This document shows, in pieces, positions 8,696-17,456 of a stretch of 64,000 nt of DNA; positions within the stretch are counted from its first letter, which is position 1; every line of letters starts with the position of its first letter. The stretch covers positions 1-64,000 of the forward strand of contig NZ_JAOCQF010000007.1 in assembly GCF_025380365.1 (NCBI RefSeq), read 5' to 3'. A program made the position numbers and the translations under genes. A model generated the notes under the pieces. It saw only the letters and a program-made list of their open reading frames with translations, was not told where the DNA came from and ran no database searches. Source of the DNA: Albidovulum sediminis (GTDB lineage: Bacteria > Pseudomonadota > Alphaproteobacteria > Rhodobacterales > Rhodobacteraceae).

Positions 8696-9283
8696 TCAGC
8701 CCATGCCGTGAAGTCCGTGGAAGCCACCTGTAACTATCACGGGTACGACGATCACAGCGGCCAAAATGACGATCACGACGCGCTGCCAGAGTTTTCGGTG
8801 CCGCCAGCAGAGGAAGGCAGTGGCGAACAGAACCAGCCCAAGTTCCACCACGCCGATGATACCACCGTAATAGTTCGGGTCCCAGTAGCTGACCGGACTG
8901 CGGAAGACCCAGTCCGACACGGGCCAGAATTGGCGGCGGGCATCGTCATGATGGGTGACGAAGTCGGTGGCCGCATGCAAAAAGCCGGCTCCTGCAAAGG
9001 CGGTCAGAATGAGGTAACGTCGCCATTGTCCAAGAGCAAGAAGCAGGCCCCAGACGAAAAAGCTGTGATCAACGGCAAAGACGGCCTGCCATGAGTCCGA
9101 GTAGAAGAGGCTTCCGAAGACTTCATGCTGGGGAATTCCAGCCAGGCGGGTCGACCAAAGCACCAGCGCAAACATTGGAACATCAGGGGCGAGGCCGCCC
9201 AGCATGGCCGCCACCAGTGTGGACGGCACGACGGGCCGCGCAAAGACAGCAGCCCCGATCAGCATATGCGTTGGTGTGTTCAT
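8696..9283 (-). CDS. Integral membrane protein (CobQ-annotated/YdjM-like type)
   Basis: This 195-residue protein begins MNTPTHMLIGAA, the opening of a group of metal-dependent-hydrolase-like membrane proteins that databases often label as cobalamin biosynthesis CobQ. It has about five membrane spans and conserved His/Asp (THMLIGAA, HSFFVWG, HAATDFVTHHDD). The conserved HAATDF...HHDD suggests a metal site at the membrane. The ATG at 9283 was chosen over an upstream reading because it begins the conserved motif and lies 5 bases after the DsbA-like stop. It is the last gene of the minus-strand operon. Its role is unknown. Confidence 0.6.
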   Translation of the reverse strand: MNTPTHMLIGAAVFARPVVPSTLVAAMLGGLAPDVPMFALVLWSTRLAGIPQHEVFGSLFYSDSWQAVFAVDHSFFVWGLLLALGQWRRYLILTAFAGAGFLHAATDFVTHHDDARRQFWPVSDWVFRSPVSYWDPNYYGGIIGVVELGLVLFATAFLCWRHRKLWQRVVIVILAAVIVVPVIVTGGFHGLHGMG

Positions 9284-9287
9284 CGCA

Positions 9288-10055
9288 TCAACAGGCCGGA
9301 AATGGTTCGGCCTTCTCTCCTTCCGCAATCTGTCGGAGGAGGGAAAGGGGAACCGCACCGCTGAGCACGGTCCGTCCGATCACCAGACCTGGGGTGCCGA
9401 TGAACCCGAACAGATCGGCAAGTGCGCGCGTTCGGTCGAGCTCAGCCTGAACCCCGGCGGAGGACATGTCGATTAAGAGCTGCTCGACATCCAGATCAAG
9501 GGTCTCCGCAACACGCCGTACCGAGGCCTCTTCGGCAACCATCGGTGTCCGCATGAAGCGGCGGCGAAGCTCCTGTTGCTTGCCCTGGCGTGCGGCGGCA
9601 ACGGATGCCCTTGCGGCCAGTTCAGACGGCGGCCCGAAGATCGGAAGTTCGTGTTGCACGAGCCGGAATGTGGCTGGGTCCTCGGCCAGCAGGCTTTCAA
9701 GATCTCGCTCGAGAGCACGGCAGAAGGGGCAGCGAAACTCGCTGAAGTAGGCGATGGGAACTTCAGAGTTAGAGGCGCTGTTCCCAAATAAGGCCGGGCA
9801 TGGGTCGGTGCGCATGGTCTCCATGCGCGCCCTGCGTGCTCCCGCATCAGGTAGTGGCCCATCGAGACCGACGAGTGCAATGTTTGCCGTGGAGGTCTGA
9901 GCGGCTAGCTCCAGTCGACGAAAAGGCGGCACACTCTCAATGTCGACATAGGAAAGCCCGCGTCCGCCAAGCCGGTCCCAAGGCAGGGCCCTCAGTCCAT
10001 AGATCAATGCTATGATGCCCCCCACTACAAAGAGATCACGACGCCGGATCGTCAC
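9288..10055 (-). CDS. DsbA-family thiol protein, membrane-anchored
   Basis: This 255-residue thioredoxin-fold protein has an N-terminal membrane anchor (residues ~7-22). The active site is CPFC in SEFRCPFCRALE. The helical insert and the cis-Pro loop GTPG follow, as in DsbA_2/thioredoxin_4 proteins. The GTG start at 10055 overlaps the L,D-transpeptidase stop as GTGA, indicating translational coupling. Its coupling to a periplasmic enzyme with a catalytic Cys suggests that it keeps that Cys reduced or oxidises partner cysteines; this is inference. It is one of three DsbA-like proteins in the window. Confidence 0.82.
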   Translation of the reverse strand: MTIRRRDLFVVGGIIALIYGLRALPWDRLGGRGLSYVDIESVPPFRRLELAAQTSTANIALVGLDGPLPDAGARRARMETMRTDPCPALFGNSASNSEVPIAYFSEFRCPFCRALERDLESLLAEDPATFRLVQHELPIFGPPSELAARASVAAARQGKQQELRRRFMRTPMVAEEASVRRVAETLDLDVEQLLIDMSSAGVQAELDRTRALADLFGFIGTPGLVIGRTVLSGAVPLSLLRQIAEGEKAEPFPAC

Positions 10056-10615
10056 AGGACTGTCACCGGTGTTCCGACGGGTACCTGCTCGTAGAGTTGG
10101 ATCACATGGTCGTTCAGCATCCTGATGCAGCCGTTCGACACTGATTGTCCAATCGACCAGGGCTCTGTCGTGCCATGAATCCGGTAGTAGGTGTCGCGCC
10201 CGTCGCGGTAAAGGTAGAGGGCGCGGGCACCTAGAGGGTTGCCAGGTCCGCCTGGCACCCCCTCGGCAAACTGGGCATAGCGATCGGGATTCCGGCGGAT
10301 CATGTCGTTTGTCGGGCGCCATGACGGCCATTCTGCCTTGCGTTCGATGATTGCCGATCCCTTGAATGCCAGACCGGCCTTGCCGACGCCAACACCGTAC
10401 CTGACGGCCCGCTCGGAATCGAAAACATAATAGAGAAAGAAACTTCGCGGGAAGACCAGGATCTGACCGGGGGTATGTTGCTCTCGGACTCGGACCTCGC
10501 GAGGTTGAAATTCGTCGGCCAGGACAAAGGGTTCTTCGGTATGGGCGCGAAGGACAGTTGGCATCGAGAGGGCTGCAGCGGCTGCGCCGGTGAGAAAGGA
10601 TCGACGGAAAATCAT
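10052..10615 (-). CDS. L,D-transpeptidase (YkuD), Tat-type signal
   Basis: This 187-residue exported enzyme is a peptidoglycan 3-3 cross-linker or lipoprotein/peptidoglycan ligase of the YkuD fold. A twin-arginine-like signal (FRRSFLTGAAAAALS) precedes the domain. The catalytic motif is HGTTEPWSIGQSVSNGC, with His147 and Cys163. The ATG at 10615 has CAGGAG upstream. The gene lies between a small exported Cys/His protein and the coupled DsbA-like gene. It belongs to a different branch from the two other L,D-transpeptidases at 11138 and 28738, which carry HGTHDTRKIGRRSSNGC. Substrate is not deducible. Confidence 0.9.
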   Translation of the reverse strand: MIFRRSFLTGAAAAALSMPTVLRAHTEEPFVLADEFQPREVRVREQHTPGQILVFPRSFFLYYVFDSERAVRYGVGVGKAGLAFKGSAIIERKAEWPSWRPTNDMIRRNPDRYAQFAEGVPGGPGNPLGARALYLYRDGRDTYYRIHGTTEPWSIGQSVSNGCIRMLNDHVIQLYEQVPVGTPVTVL

Positions 10616-10653
10616 GCGAACTCCTGAGAGGAACGTGAAGGACGAGGGTTCAC

Positions 10654-10956
10654 TCAGAGGAAGGTTCGCGGAGGTGGGCGTCCGGGGGCAAAGGCGCGGC
10701 TTGAGGCAGAGACCGGCGTAATCACGAACCGCGCAGACTTGGCATACGGTGCCACCTCGAAAAATGACAAGGAGGCAGTTGCGACAAGCTGGCATGAGGC
10801 ATGGCCTGATCCGTCGCTGCAAAGGGCGTCCTGGTCTACGGCTGCGGTTTGAGTATGATCGGCATGCGCGCCGTGGGATGCGTGTTCGGGAAGCGCCGCC
10901 CAGAGAAGGGCGACGAGCAAGCACAAACCGCACAAGATGTTCGCAAACTTACGCAT
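10654..10956 (-). CDS. Small exported Cys/His protein with PPPRT tail
   Basis: This ~100-residue protein has a signal peptide or anchor (residues ~5-22), then a His-rich stretch (EHASHGAHADHTQ), a Cys pair (LCSDGSGHASC) and the C-terminal tail RPPPRTFL. Three other small proteins here (11703, 20796, 36501) share this plan: signal, Cys pair, and a Pro-rich Arg tail. The start is uncertain; upstream Met codons at 10983 and 10998 exist and none has a clear ribosome site. It is the first gene of the minus-strand L,D-transpeptidase operon. A copper-sensing or copper-binding role like CopL is a guess. Confidence 0.55.
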   Translation of the reverse strand: MRKFANILCGLCLLVALLWAALPEHASHGAHADHTQTAAVDQDALCSDGSGHASCQLVATASLSFFEVAPYAKSARFVITPVSASSRAFAPGRPPPRTFL

Positions 10957-11085
10957 GGGCGCAGAATAGCGCTCTTGGTGCATGGGAGAGGTGTTCACAT
11001 CGAAGTGAGCAGAGAATTTCCCAACAAAATCGGCGAAAGCGCCACGGCTTCACCTCTTTGTGACCAATGAGAGACGGGAAGCGAT

Positions 11086-11116
11086 TTGACCTTCCCACGT
11101 TGGAAGCCGGCAAGGG
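11086..11116 (+). promoter_or_regulatory. CueR-type promoter of L,D-transpeptidase/cytochrome operon
   Basis: TTGACC (11086-11091) is followed by the dyad CTTCCCACGTTGGAAG (11091-11106), almost the textbook CueR operator. A weak -10 (CAAGGG, 11111-11116) lies at 19-bp spacing. It faces the L,D-transpeptidase gene starting at 11138. Confidence 0.82.
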
Positions 11117-11137
11117 TTACAAAAAGAGGAGCAGACC

Positions 11138-11698
11138 ATGCGATTCAGTCGACGACTTTTCGTTGCCGGAGCCCTTGCCGCGCCTTTCTTGACGGGTCGG
11201 GCAGCCTTCGCAACCGAGGATAACCAAGGGCCCGTCCGAAACAACATCTCGGCGTTCCGCACCCATGAGTGGCAGTACCACTTCGACTCGCTTGGGGTGG
11301 GGGTTATCATCTCTGACACCACGGCCAAGGTTCTCCAGCACTGGACGAGCGATGGTCAGATGTTTCTCTACCCCACTTCGGTTCCGCTGTCGGATGAATT
11401 GACCCGGCGGGGATATACCGAGGTCGTCGAGAAGCGGGAAAACCCGAGCTGGGCTCCGACACCCTCGATGCGGGAGCGCAACCCGGAATGGCCAGCCTTT
11501 GTGCCAGGAGGCGATCCAACAAATCCGCTTGGCACCCGCGCCCTGTATCTCTCGTGGCAGTACTACCGGATTCATGGTACCCACGATACGCGCAAGATCG
11601 GTCGCCGCTCGTCGAACGGCTGTATCGGGCTTTACAACGAGCACATCGAAGAAGTGTTCGATCGCACGCCGGTCGGAACGAAAGTCAAGCTGATCTGA
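11138..11698 (+). CDS. L,D-transpeptidase (YkuD) under a CueR-type promoter
   Basis: This 186-residue exported enzyme has a Tat-like signal (SRRLFVAGALAAPF) and a YkuD catalytic domain with HGTHDTRKIGRRSSNGC (His146, Cys162). The family makes 3-3 peptidoglycan cross-links using the active-site Cys. The start is supported by AAGAGGAG. The gene is the first after the CueR-type promoter at 11086-11116, so copper induction is predicted. It is closely related to the protein at 28738-29331: both share RNN(I/V)S(A/S)FR, the YPSSVPLS/YPTSVPLS stretch and the catalytic block. A duplication inside the island, or two imports of one family, would explain this. Confidence 0.92.
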   Translation: MRFSRRLFVAGALAAPFLTGRAAFATEDNQGPVRNNISAFRTHEWQYHFDSLGVGVIISDTTAKVLQHWTSDGQMFLYPTSVPLSDELTRRGYTEVVEKRENPSWAPTPSMRERNPEWPAFVPGGDPTNPLGTRALYLSWQYYRIHGTHDTRKIGRRSSNGCIGLYNEHIEEVFDRTPVGTKVKLI

Positions 11699-11702
11699 AC
11701 AG

Positions 11703-12077
11703 ATGAGAGCGACAGTAACCCCATTGGCCCTCCCGCAAAACCCGCTTGTACGCAGGTTGTTGCGTTTCGCGTCGATGTGGCTTCTGACTGTCGTTCTGGT
11801 CATAGGCTTGGTGTTGGGACAATCTGCTGAAGCAGCGTCTGGCAACGAGCATCATTCCAGCTCCACCGTCGAGGCTGCCTATACCCCCGAACAGCAATCT
11901 TCGGTAACGCCTGCCTGCCATCCCGGCGTCACTTGCACAGCGTTCGTTTTGCCGGATGCTCTGGCATCGATACAGCCCAAGGCCGTTCCGGCTGTGCTTC
12001 AGCCCGATGCTGAGCAGTCGCAACTCCGTTTTGGCGGTCCGGCCATCACACTTCCTCCCCCGCGAACCCTGACCTGA
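11703..12077 (+). CDS. Small exported Cys protein with PPPRT tail
   Basis: This 124-residue protein starts 5 bases after the L,D-transpeptidase stop. A membrane segment or signal (residues ~20-44) is followed by a His/Ser/Glu stretch (GNEHHSSS), the Cys pair ACHPGVTC, and a C-terminal tail TLPPPRTLT. It shares this plan with the proteins at 10654, 20796 and 36501. No enzyme domain is visible. Its place in a copper-regulated operon suggests a metal-binding or lipoprotein-like role, but I do not know its function. Confidence 0.65.
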   Translation: MRATVTPLALPQNPLVRRLLRFASMWLLTVVLVIGLVLGQSAEAASGNEHHSSSTVEAAYTPEQQSSVTPACHPGVTCTAFVLPDALASIQPKAVPAVLQPDAEQSQLRFGGPAITLPPPRTLT

Positions 12078-12208
12078 CAGTCAGGCCGAACGATTGTTCG
12101 ATGACCAGAAGAGCCGGTTTGAAAGACTGGCTCAGGTTCGACCCTTTCTCAGCCTGACTCCAGAAGTCGTCCCAAGGTGCGACCCGCCTGACCGGCAGGG
12201 CGCAGCCA

Positions 12209-12889
12209 ATGAACAACAACAAAAAACCAAGGGCAGTCAGGCAGATGAAATCTCAATGGACGGGCGCGATCGCGCTTGCCGCTTCCGCCGTCGCGGCAGT
12301 GGCGCTGGCACATACGGGGGCGACGGGCGTCGTCCTGGACCGAATGAACGGAATGACGGCAATGCGCGACACCATCGCCGAATTGGCACCGATGATGCAG
12401 GGCACCGTGCCCTACGACACCTTCATTGTGTCTGAAGGCGCCAGCGTCATTGCAAGTCATGCGGGCGGGACGATGCTGTCGCTCTTCCCTGAAAACAGCC
12501 TTGAAGGCGTCACCTATGCCAAGCCGGAAATCTGGGCCGATTGGCAGGAGTTCGCGGCCCTCTCCGAAGAGCTGAAGGCCTATGCTGATGCCTTGGCTGA
12601 AGCTGCCCCGAACGGCCTCGAGCCCGCGAGTTCGCCAGCTACCGAGATGGCTGACATGGATCACTCGGGCATGGACATGACCGGAACATCGCAACCAGCG
12701 CAGGGCTTCACGGTCGCGGAATTGATGGGATACGGAGCGGCTCCGGAAAAGATCGCGGTGACACGAGGGACATCCGACCCGACAGTTTTGGAGCTCGATC
12801 TGACGACACTGGCGGCCGACGACCTCTTCAACCGGATCAGCGCGACCTGCTCTTCCTGTCATGCGCAGTTTCGTGCGGGCCGGAACTGA
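12209..12889 (+). CDS. Cytochrome c' with inserted Met/His motif
   Basis: This 226-residue periplasmic heme protein has a signal peptide (about residues 14-34) and the cytochrome c' helix start TGVVLDRMNGMTAMRD. The heme site CSSCH lies near the C-terminus (CSSCHAQFR), as in class II cytochromes. Between the third and fourth helices is MADMDHSGMDMTG, which is not part of the family and looks like a copper site. An internal ATG at 12245 is an alternative start. Cytochromes c' bind NO and carry electrons. Here it sits in a CueR-promoted operon next to a di-heme cytochrome c. Confidence 0.85.
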   Translation: MNNNKKPRAVRQMKSQWTGAIALAASAVAAVALAHTGATGVVLDRMNGMTAMRDTIAELAPMMQGTVPYDTFIVSEGASVIASHAGGTMLSLFPENSLEGVTYAKPEIWADWQEFAALSEELKAYADALAEAAPNGLEPASSPATEMADMDHSGMDMTGTSQPAQGFTVAELMGYGAAPEKIAVTRGTSDPTVLELDLTTLAADDLFNRISATCSSCHAQFRAGRN

Positions 12890-12891
12890 CC

Positions 12892-13875
12892 ATGCGAGGT
12901 TTGATCCGGCTTTCCTTTGTCTTCCCAGCCATCGTGGCAGGTATAGGTGCCGGAGTGTTGGCACTGTGGCCGATCGGGGAGGTCGAGCCCGCGAGCTTCC
13001 CTTCCGGCGATGCCGAACGTGGGGCCTATCTCGCGCGCGCAAGTGGCTGCGTGTCCTGTCATACCAATTCGGCCGCCAAAGGATTGGCGCTCGCGGGAGG
13101 TACGCCTCTTGACACTCCCTTCGGCACCTTCGTGCCACCGAACATCACCCCGCATAGGGAGGCCGGGATCGGGCGCTGGACCGTCCAGGATTTCGCCAAG
13201 GCGGTGCGCCAAGGGGTGTCGCCCGACGGCGACCCCTACTACCCGGTTTTCACCTACTCTTTCTACGCCGGTTTTACCGATCAGGACATTGCCGACCTCT
13301 GGGAGGCGTTCCGCACCGTCCCGGCTGTTGGCGATGCAGCCCCACCCCACGACGTCGGCTTTCCCTTCAGTTTCAGATCGGGACTGAAGCTCTGGCGCGC
13401 GGCCTACCTTGATACGCCTGATACGGACGCACTTATGGGCACGTCTTCCCCGTGGAACCGCGGACGGCAACTGGTCGAGGGGGCTGCACATTGCGCTGCC
13501 TGTCACACGGGCCGGACCTTGGCAGGGGGACTCGATGATGGCGCCCGCTTTGCCGGGAACGACAGCCTTCCAGGGGGCAGCAAAGCACCGCCAATTCTGA
13601 GCGACGTTCTCCTCGCAAAAGGTTGGGGCGTTGCGAACCTGGCTTACGCGCTTCAGTCCGGAATTCTGCCCAACGGGGATGCTTTCGGCGGAAGCATGGC
13701 CGAGGTCGTGGCTGAGGGCACGTCCTTTTTGAGCGATGCTGACCGCGAGGCCATTGCCACCTATCTCCTCGACCCCGAAGGCACGGGCGACATTCCTGCG
13801 CCCGCACCGACGCCGACCGAGACCCCGATGGCTGGAATGGATCATTCACAGATGGATATGGGAAATGGGAACTAG
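12892..13875 (+). CDS. Di-heme cytochrome c with Met/His tail
   Basis: This 327-residue protein has an N-terminal anchor (residues ~5-25) and two class I heme sites, CVSCH (~54-58) and CAACH (~199-203). The layout matches the cytochrome subunits of membrane alcohol and sorbosone dehydrogenases. The C-terminus ends in a Pro-rich linker and MAGMDHSQMDMGNGN, a probable copper-binding tail absent from the family. It starts 2 bases after the cytochrome c' stop. No dehydrogenase subunit is nearby, so it may pass electrons between periplasmic copper/heme proteins and a membrane partner. Confidence 0.83.
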   Translation: MRGLIRLSFVFPAIVAGIGAGVLALWPIGEVEPASFPSGDAERGAYLARASGCVSCHTNSAAKGLALAGGTPLDTPFGTFVPPNITPHREAGIGRWTVQDFAKAVRQGVSPDGDPYYPVFTYSFYAGFTDQDIADLWEAFRTVPAVGDAAPPHDVGFPFSFRSGLKLWRAAYLDTPDTDALMGTSSPWNRGRQLVEGAAHCAACHTGRTLAGGLDDGARFAGNDSLPGGSKAPPILSDVLLAKGWGVANLAYALQSGILPNGDAFGGSMAEVVAEGTSFLSDADREAIATYLLDPEGTGDIPAPAPTPTETPMAGMDHSQMDMGNGN

Positions 13876-14293
13876 AGCGCTTGCCCTCATTCTGGCCTTG
13901 GGCGTTGCCGTCTTCGTCGGTGTCTTCATCTGGACGACCGTCTGGACCCTCGATCCGCGCGACACGATCTCCGCTGATCCATCGGTGACAGCCAAAGTGT
14001 CCGAAGCGCTTTCGGACGGACGGATGGACGTCCAAGTCTATGCGCTCGGTGGTCGTGACGTTCGGCTGGAAATCCAGTTCATGCCCGATACCGACGCCGG
14101 CGTAGCTGCCGACATGCGGCCAGATGTGAACTTTGCGATGGTAGACATGCACATGGACAGCATAGCGCCGCCGCTTCAGCTGGTCGAGGCAGGCGTCTGG
14201 CGCGCCGACGTGAAGCTGCCGATGGCCGGTCGTTGGGTCGTCAGTGTGGGCTTTGGTGAAGAATTTGCTGAGGTCGAGTTTGATGCGCAATAA
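13865..14293 (+). CDS. Membrane-anchored FixH/YtkA-like protein
   Basis: This 142-residue protein overlaps the cytochrome gene by 11 bases. One N-terminal membrane helix (residues ~5-25) precedes a beta-rich periplasmic domain that ends in GRWVVSVGFGEEFAEVEF, similar to the FixH/YtkA-like immunoglobulin fold. It has several Met/His (MVDMHMDS). FixH helps load copper into cbb3 oxidase together with the CcoI ATPase. A similar exported protein precedes cusB at 36920. I infer a periplasmic metal-handling accessory. Confidence 0.55.
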   Translation: MGTRALALILALGVAVFVGVFIWTTVWTLDPRDTISADPSVTAKVSEALSDGRMDVQVYALGGRDVRLEIQFMPDTDAGVAADMRPDVNFAMVDMHMDSIAPPLQLVEAGVWRADVKLPMAGRWVVSVGFGEEFAEVEFDAQ

Positions 14294-14774
14294 CCCAAGT
14301 CCGGCAACTTTTCTGAATGATGACAGCCTTCGCCGCAACCTGCGCGGCCTGGCTGTTGGCACCACCCTGTTTGTGGTCCTCGGCACGGTCACTGCCGTAT
14401 GGGCGAACCCGCTTTTTGTCCGGATGACTCCAGTCGGGCCTTGGGAGTTCGTAGCGACCGTTCTGACGGCCTTCCTCGGAGGTGTGACAGCGGCGATGTG
14501 GGTCCCTCAGTGCAACTTGCGCGCTTCCGGGACGGGTGGGCTTGCCAGCTTTCTCGGAATCGCCTGCCCAACCTGCAACAAGGTGCTCATGCTGGTCTTC
14601 GGTGGACCCGCGCTTCTTGCCTGGTTTGATCCGCTCCGGCCGTGGCTTGCGACTGCCGGGCTCTTCATCATGGGCATCGCCGCGTTGACAACGTGGCGCC
14701 GGTTTCGCGCTGTCCGCACTGGCAACAGGAACGTGCAGGGACCGCGGGGCCTTGATCGGGGTGACGTGAAATGA
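14283..14774 (+). CDS. Four-helix membrane protein with CPTC motif
   Basis: This 163-residue inner-membrane protein overlaps the previous gene by 11 bases. It has three to four hydrophobic segments. The conserved-looking motif ACPTCNK (about residues 95-101) falls at the end of a predicted helix. The vicinal Cys pair could bind metal or act in thiol exchange. I do not recognise a named family. Tight overlaps on both sides place it firmly in the cytochrome/PBP2 operon. Confidence 0.6.
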   Translation: MRNNPSPATFLNDDSLRRNLRGLAVGTTLFVVLGTVTAVWANPLFVRMTPVGPWEFVATVLTAFLGGVTAAMWVPQCNLRASGTGGLASFLGIACPTCNKVLMLVFGGPALLAWFDPLRPWLATAGLFIMGIAALTTWRRFRAVRTGNRNVQGPRGLDRGDVK

Positions 14775-15514
14775 AGACAGTCACGGTCCATGACCCAATG
14801 TTCCGACGGCTGAGCCGGAATGTGCTTCTGCGGCACGGGCTGATGGCCCTCCTCTCTGCTGGCCTCGTTCTGATTTTTGCGGCCATCCATGGCGAGTGGA
14901 GTCCGATGCACCGCTGGAACCGGGCACTTGCCGACGCCTCGCTGGTGCTGGTTGCGCTTTCGATGGGCCTGGGGCCTCTGGCCCGGCTCCTCAGACCCGC
15001 AGTGTTGGTGCTGACCTACCGCCGCGAGTCGGGGATCTACGGCTGCCTTCTGGCGCTTGCGCATGCTGGAATCATTCTTGTCGGCTGGGTCGAATGGGAC
15101 CTGATGCGGCTCTTCGGCTTCGAATGGAATCCCGAACTCCTCAGCTATGTCATGTTTCAACATGGCTTTGGTCTGGCCAACGCAATCGGGATCGCCGCCT
15201 TGCTCCTCGCGATCCTCCTGGCCTCAACCTCAAGCGATGTCGCAATGCGCCGCCTGGGCGTTTCCGGCTGGAAGTTTCTGCAAATGGGTGTCCTGCCGCT
15301 CTGGTGGCTGTCTGTAGCGCATGTCGCCTACTTCCTGTTCATGCACTTCCTCAGCTTTCACCGGGCGACGCCCGAGCCTAACCCCCTGCAGTATTGGTTC
15401 GTCGGACTGGTGGTCTTGGTCCTGGGACTGCGACTTGCCGCTTACCTGAAAACCATCGGCGGCAGACGCATACCGGAGTCTCAGGACGAGAGGGCCAAGC
15501 ATGCGCCGATCTGA
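14771..15514 (+). CDS. Ferric-reductase-like membrane heme protein (MsrQ/YedZ-like)
   Basis: This 247-residue protein overlaps the preceding stop as ATGA. It has six predicted helices and paired His residues in helices (about LALAHAGI, MFQHGFG, VAHVAYFLFMHFLSFH), the pattern of the ferric reductase-like transmembrane domain that binds b-type hemes. Such proteins carry electrons across the membrane, for example MsrQ feeding the periplasmic methionine-sulfoxide reductase MsrP. No msrP is adjacent, so here electrons might go to the cytochromes c in the same operon. The partner is an inference. Confidence 0.75.
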   Translation: MKTVTVHDPMFRRLSRNVLLRHGLMALLSAGLVLIFAAIHGEWSPMHRWNRALADASLVLVALSMGLGPLARLLRPAVLVLTYRRESGIYGCLLALAHAGIILVGWVEWDLMRLFGFEWNPELLSYVMFQHGFGLANAIGIAALLLAILLASTSSDVAMRRLGVSGWKFLQMGVLPLWWLSVAHVAYFLFMHFLSFHRATPEPNPLQYWFVGLVVLVLGLRLAAYLKTIGGRRIPESQDERAKHAPI

Positions 15515-17456
15515 ACGGGATCTTGCCAAGGCCGCACGGGTAACGACGCGTCGGTCGCTGTTGCTGGGCGGCATGATGACCTCGGTGGTCGGTGTGCTTG
15601 GTTTCCGGATGTGGCAACTGGGTGTACGCGATGCTGAGGAGTATTACCTTCTGGCCGAGGAAAACCGGATTAATTTGCGGCTGGTGCGCCCCGACCGGGG
15701 CCGCATCTTTGACCGCGCGGGCAAGATCGTCGCGGACAACGAGCACACCTACCGGATCACGCTCGTGAACGAGGAGGCCCGGGACGTCGATGACGTCCTT
15801 GCGAAACTGCAGCGGCTTCTTGGTCTGACGAGCGAGGATATCGACCGGATTCGGGAGCAACTTGACCGCGTTCGGGGCTTTGTCCCGGTGACCGTTAAGG
15901 ACAGGGTCACCTGGGAAGAGTTGTCAATCATCGCCTTGAACACCCCGGCTCTTCCGGGTGTCCACCCGGAGATGGTGCTGTCCCGGGTCTATCCCTTCGG
16001 GCCGGACTTTGCCCATCAGGTCGGCTATGTGGGACCCGTTAGCGACAGCGATCTCGCAACCAAGGACGGGGAGCCCGATCCGCTTTTGCGCTCGCCGGAC
16101 TACCAGATCGGCAAGACGGCGCTTGAGCGGATCCACGAGCGCGCGCTGCGCGGTGAGCCGGGAGCTCAGCGGGTGGAGGTCAACGCCAGCGGCAGGACCA
16201 TGCGCGAGCTGGCACTTGATCCGCCGACCCCCGGCTCGGACATGCAGATCACACTGGATCATCATTTGCAGAACTTCATGCGTGTGCGCCTCGAAGGACA
16301 AAGCGCGGCGGCAATCGTAATGGATGTCACGAACGGTGATCTCCTCGGCTGCACGTCTGCCCCTGCATTCGACCCGAACCTCTTCGTGCGGGGGATCTCG
16401 AGCAAGGACTACAGCGGACTGCGCGACAGCGAGTTTCGCCCTCTTGCCGACAAGACCGTTCAAGGGGCCTATCCGCCGGGGTCCACGATCAAGATGTCGA
16501 ATGCGCTCGCGGCTCTGGAAAGCGGGGTCATGGATCCAGCAGAAACCGTGACCTGCAACGGGTACGTGGAAATCTCTGGTCGCAGGTTCCATTGCTGGAA
16601 AAGCGGCGGCCATGGGCGGGTCGACATGGTCGGTGCGTTGCGGCAGTCCTGCGACGTCTACTTCTACGAAGTTGCGCAACGGATCGGGATCGACGGCATC
16701 TTTGCGATGAATGACCGTCTTGGACTGGGCCAGAAATACGACCTTCCACTGTCGGGAATGGTTCACGGCAACAATCCCTCGCGCGCCTGGAAGCAAGAGC
16801 GCTACGGTCAGGATTGGTTGATTGGCGACACGATCAACGCGTCCATTGGCCAGGGCTTCACGTTGACCTCGCCAATTCAGCTAGCCACGATGACCGCGCG
16901 CCTGGCCTCAGGAACGGCAGTCCTCCCGCGTCTCGTGCGCCCGCTTGGTGGGGCCAGCCCGGGTGAACCTGCGCCTGCCTCACTTGGACTTTCGGCAGAA
17001 GCGCTTGCGATCGTGCGACAAGGGATGTTCGAGGTGTCGAACCACGAGCGCGGCACCGCATACGGGTCACGGATCGCGGATGTGACCAAAGCCATGGCCG
17101 GGAAGACCGGAACGAGCCAGGTGTTTTCGATCACAGCGGCCGAGCGCGCCGCCGGTGTCCGATCGCAGGACGAACTCCCATGGAACAGGCGGGACCATGG
17201 GCTGTTCGTGGCCTTCGCACCCTTTGATGCGCCTCGATATGCCGTGACTGTTGTAGTGGAGCATGGCGGCGGCGGCTCAACGGCGGCGGCACCGATCGCG
17301 CGCGACATCATGCTCTTTGCCCAACACGGCGGCCTGCCGCCCGAAGATGCCTATCCTACTGCGCAGCGGGCCCGAATTCGGGAGGATCTGGCTCAACTGT
17401 CCGAACGGATTCTCCCGCCGGATGGAGTGACACCGATCACCGTGAGCCGGACATGA
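15501..17456 (+). CDS. mrdA: Penicillin-binding protein 2 (D,D-transpeptidase)
   Basis: This 651-residue class B PBP has an N-terminal anchor (~18-38), a PBP dimerisation domain and a transpeptidase domain. All three catalytic motifs are intact: STIK at Ser328, SCD at Ser383 and KTG at Lys535. Spacing is nearly that of E. coli PBP2. PBP2 normally builds side-wall peptidoglycan with RodA, and no rodA or mreBCD is present here. The start overlaps the ferric-reductase-like gene by 14 bases and the stop overlaps the next cytochrome, so it belongs to the CueR-promoted operon. An extra PBP2 in a metal island is unusual. Confidence 0.93.
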   Translation: MRRSERDLAKAARVTTRRSLLLGGMMTSVVGVLGFRMWQLGVRDAEEYYLLAEENRINLRLVRPDRGRIFDRAGKIVADNEHTYRITLVNEEARDVDDVLAKLQRLLGLTSEDIDRIREQLDRVRGFVPVTVKDRVTWEELSIIALNTPALPGVHPEMVLSRVYPFGPDFAHQVGYVGPVSDSDLATKDGEPDPLLRSPDYQIGKTALERIHERALRGEPGAQRVEVNASGRTMRELALDPPTPGSDMQITLDHHLQNFMRVRLEGQSAAAIVMDVTNGDLLGCTSAPAFDPNLFVRGISSKDYSGLRDSEFRPLADKTVQGAYPPGSTIKMSNALAALESGVMDPAETVTCNGYVEISGRRFHCWKSGGHGRVDMVGALRQSCDVYFYEVAQRIGIDGIFAMNDRLGLGQKYDLPLSGMVHGNNPSRAWKQERYGQDWLIGDTINASIGQGFTLTSPIQLATMTARLASGTAVLPRLVRPLGGASPGEPAPASLGLSAEALAIVRQGMFEVSNHERGTAYGSRIADVTKAMAGKTGTSQVFSITAAERAAGVRSQDELPWNRRDHGLFVAFAPFDAPRYAVTVVVEHGGGGSTAAAPIARDIMLFAQHGGLPPEDAYPTAQRARIREDLAQLSERILPPDGVTPITVSRT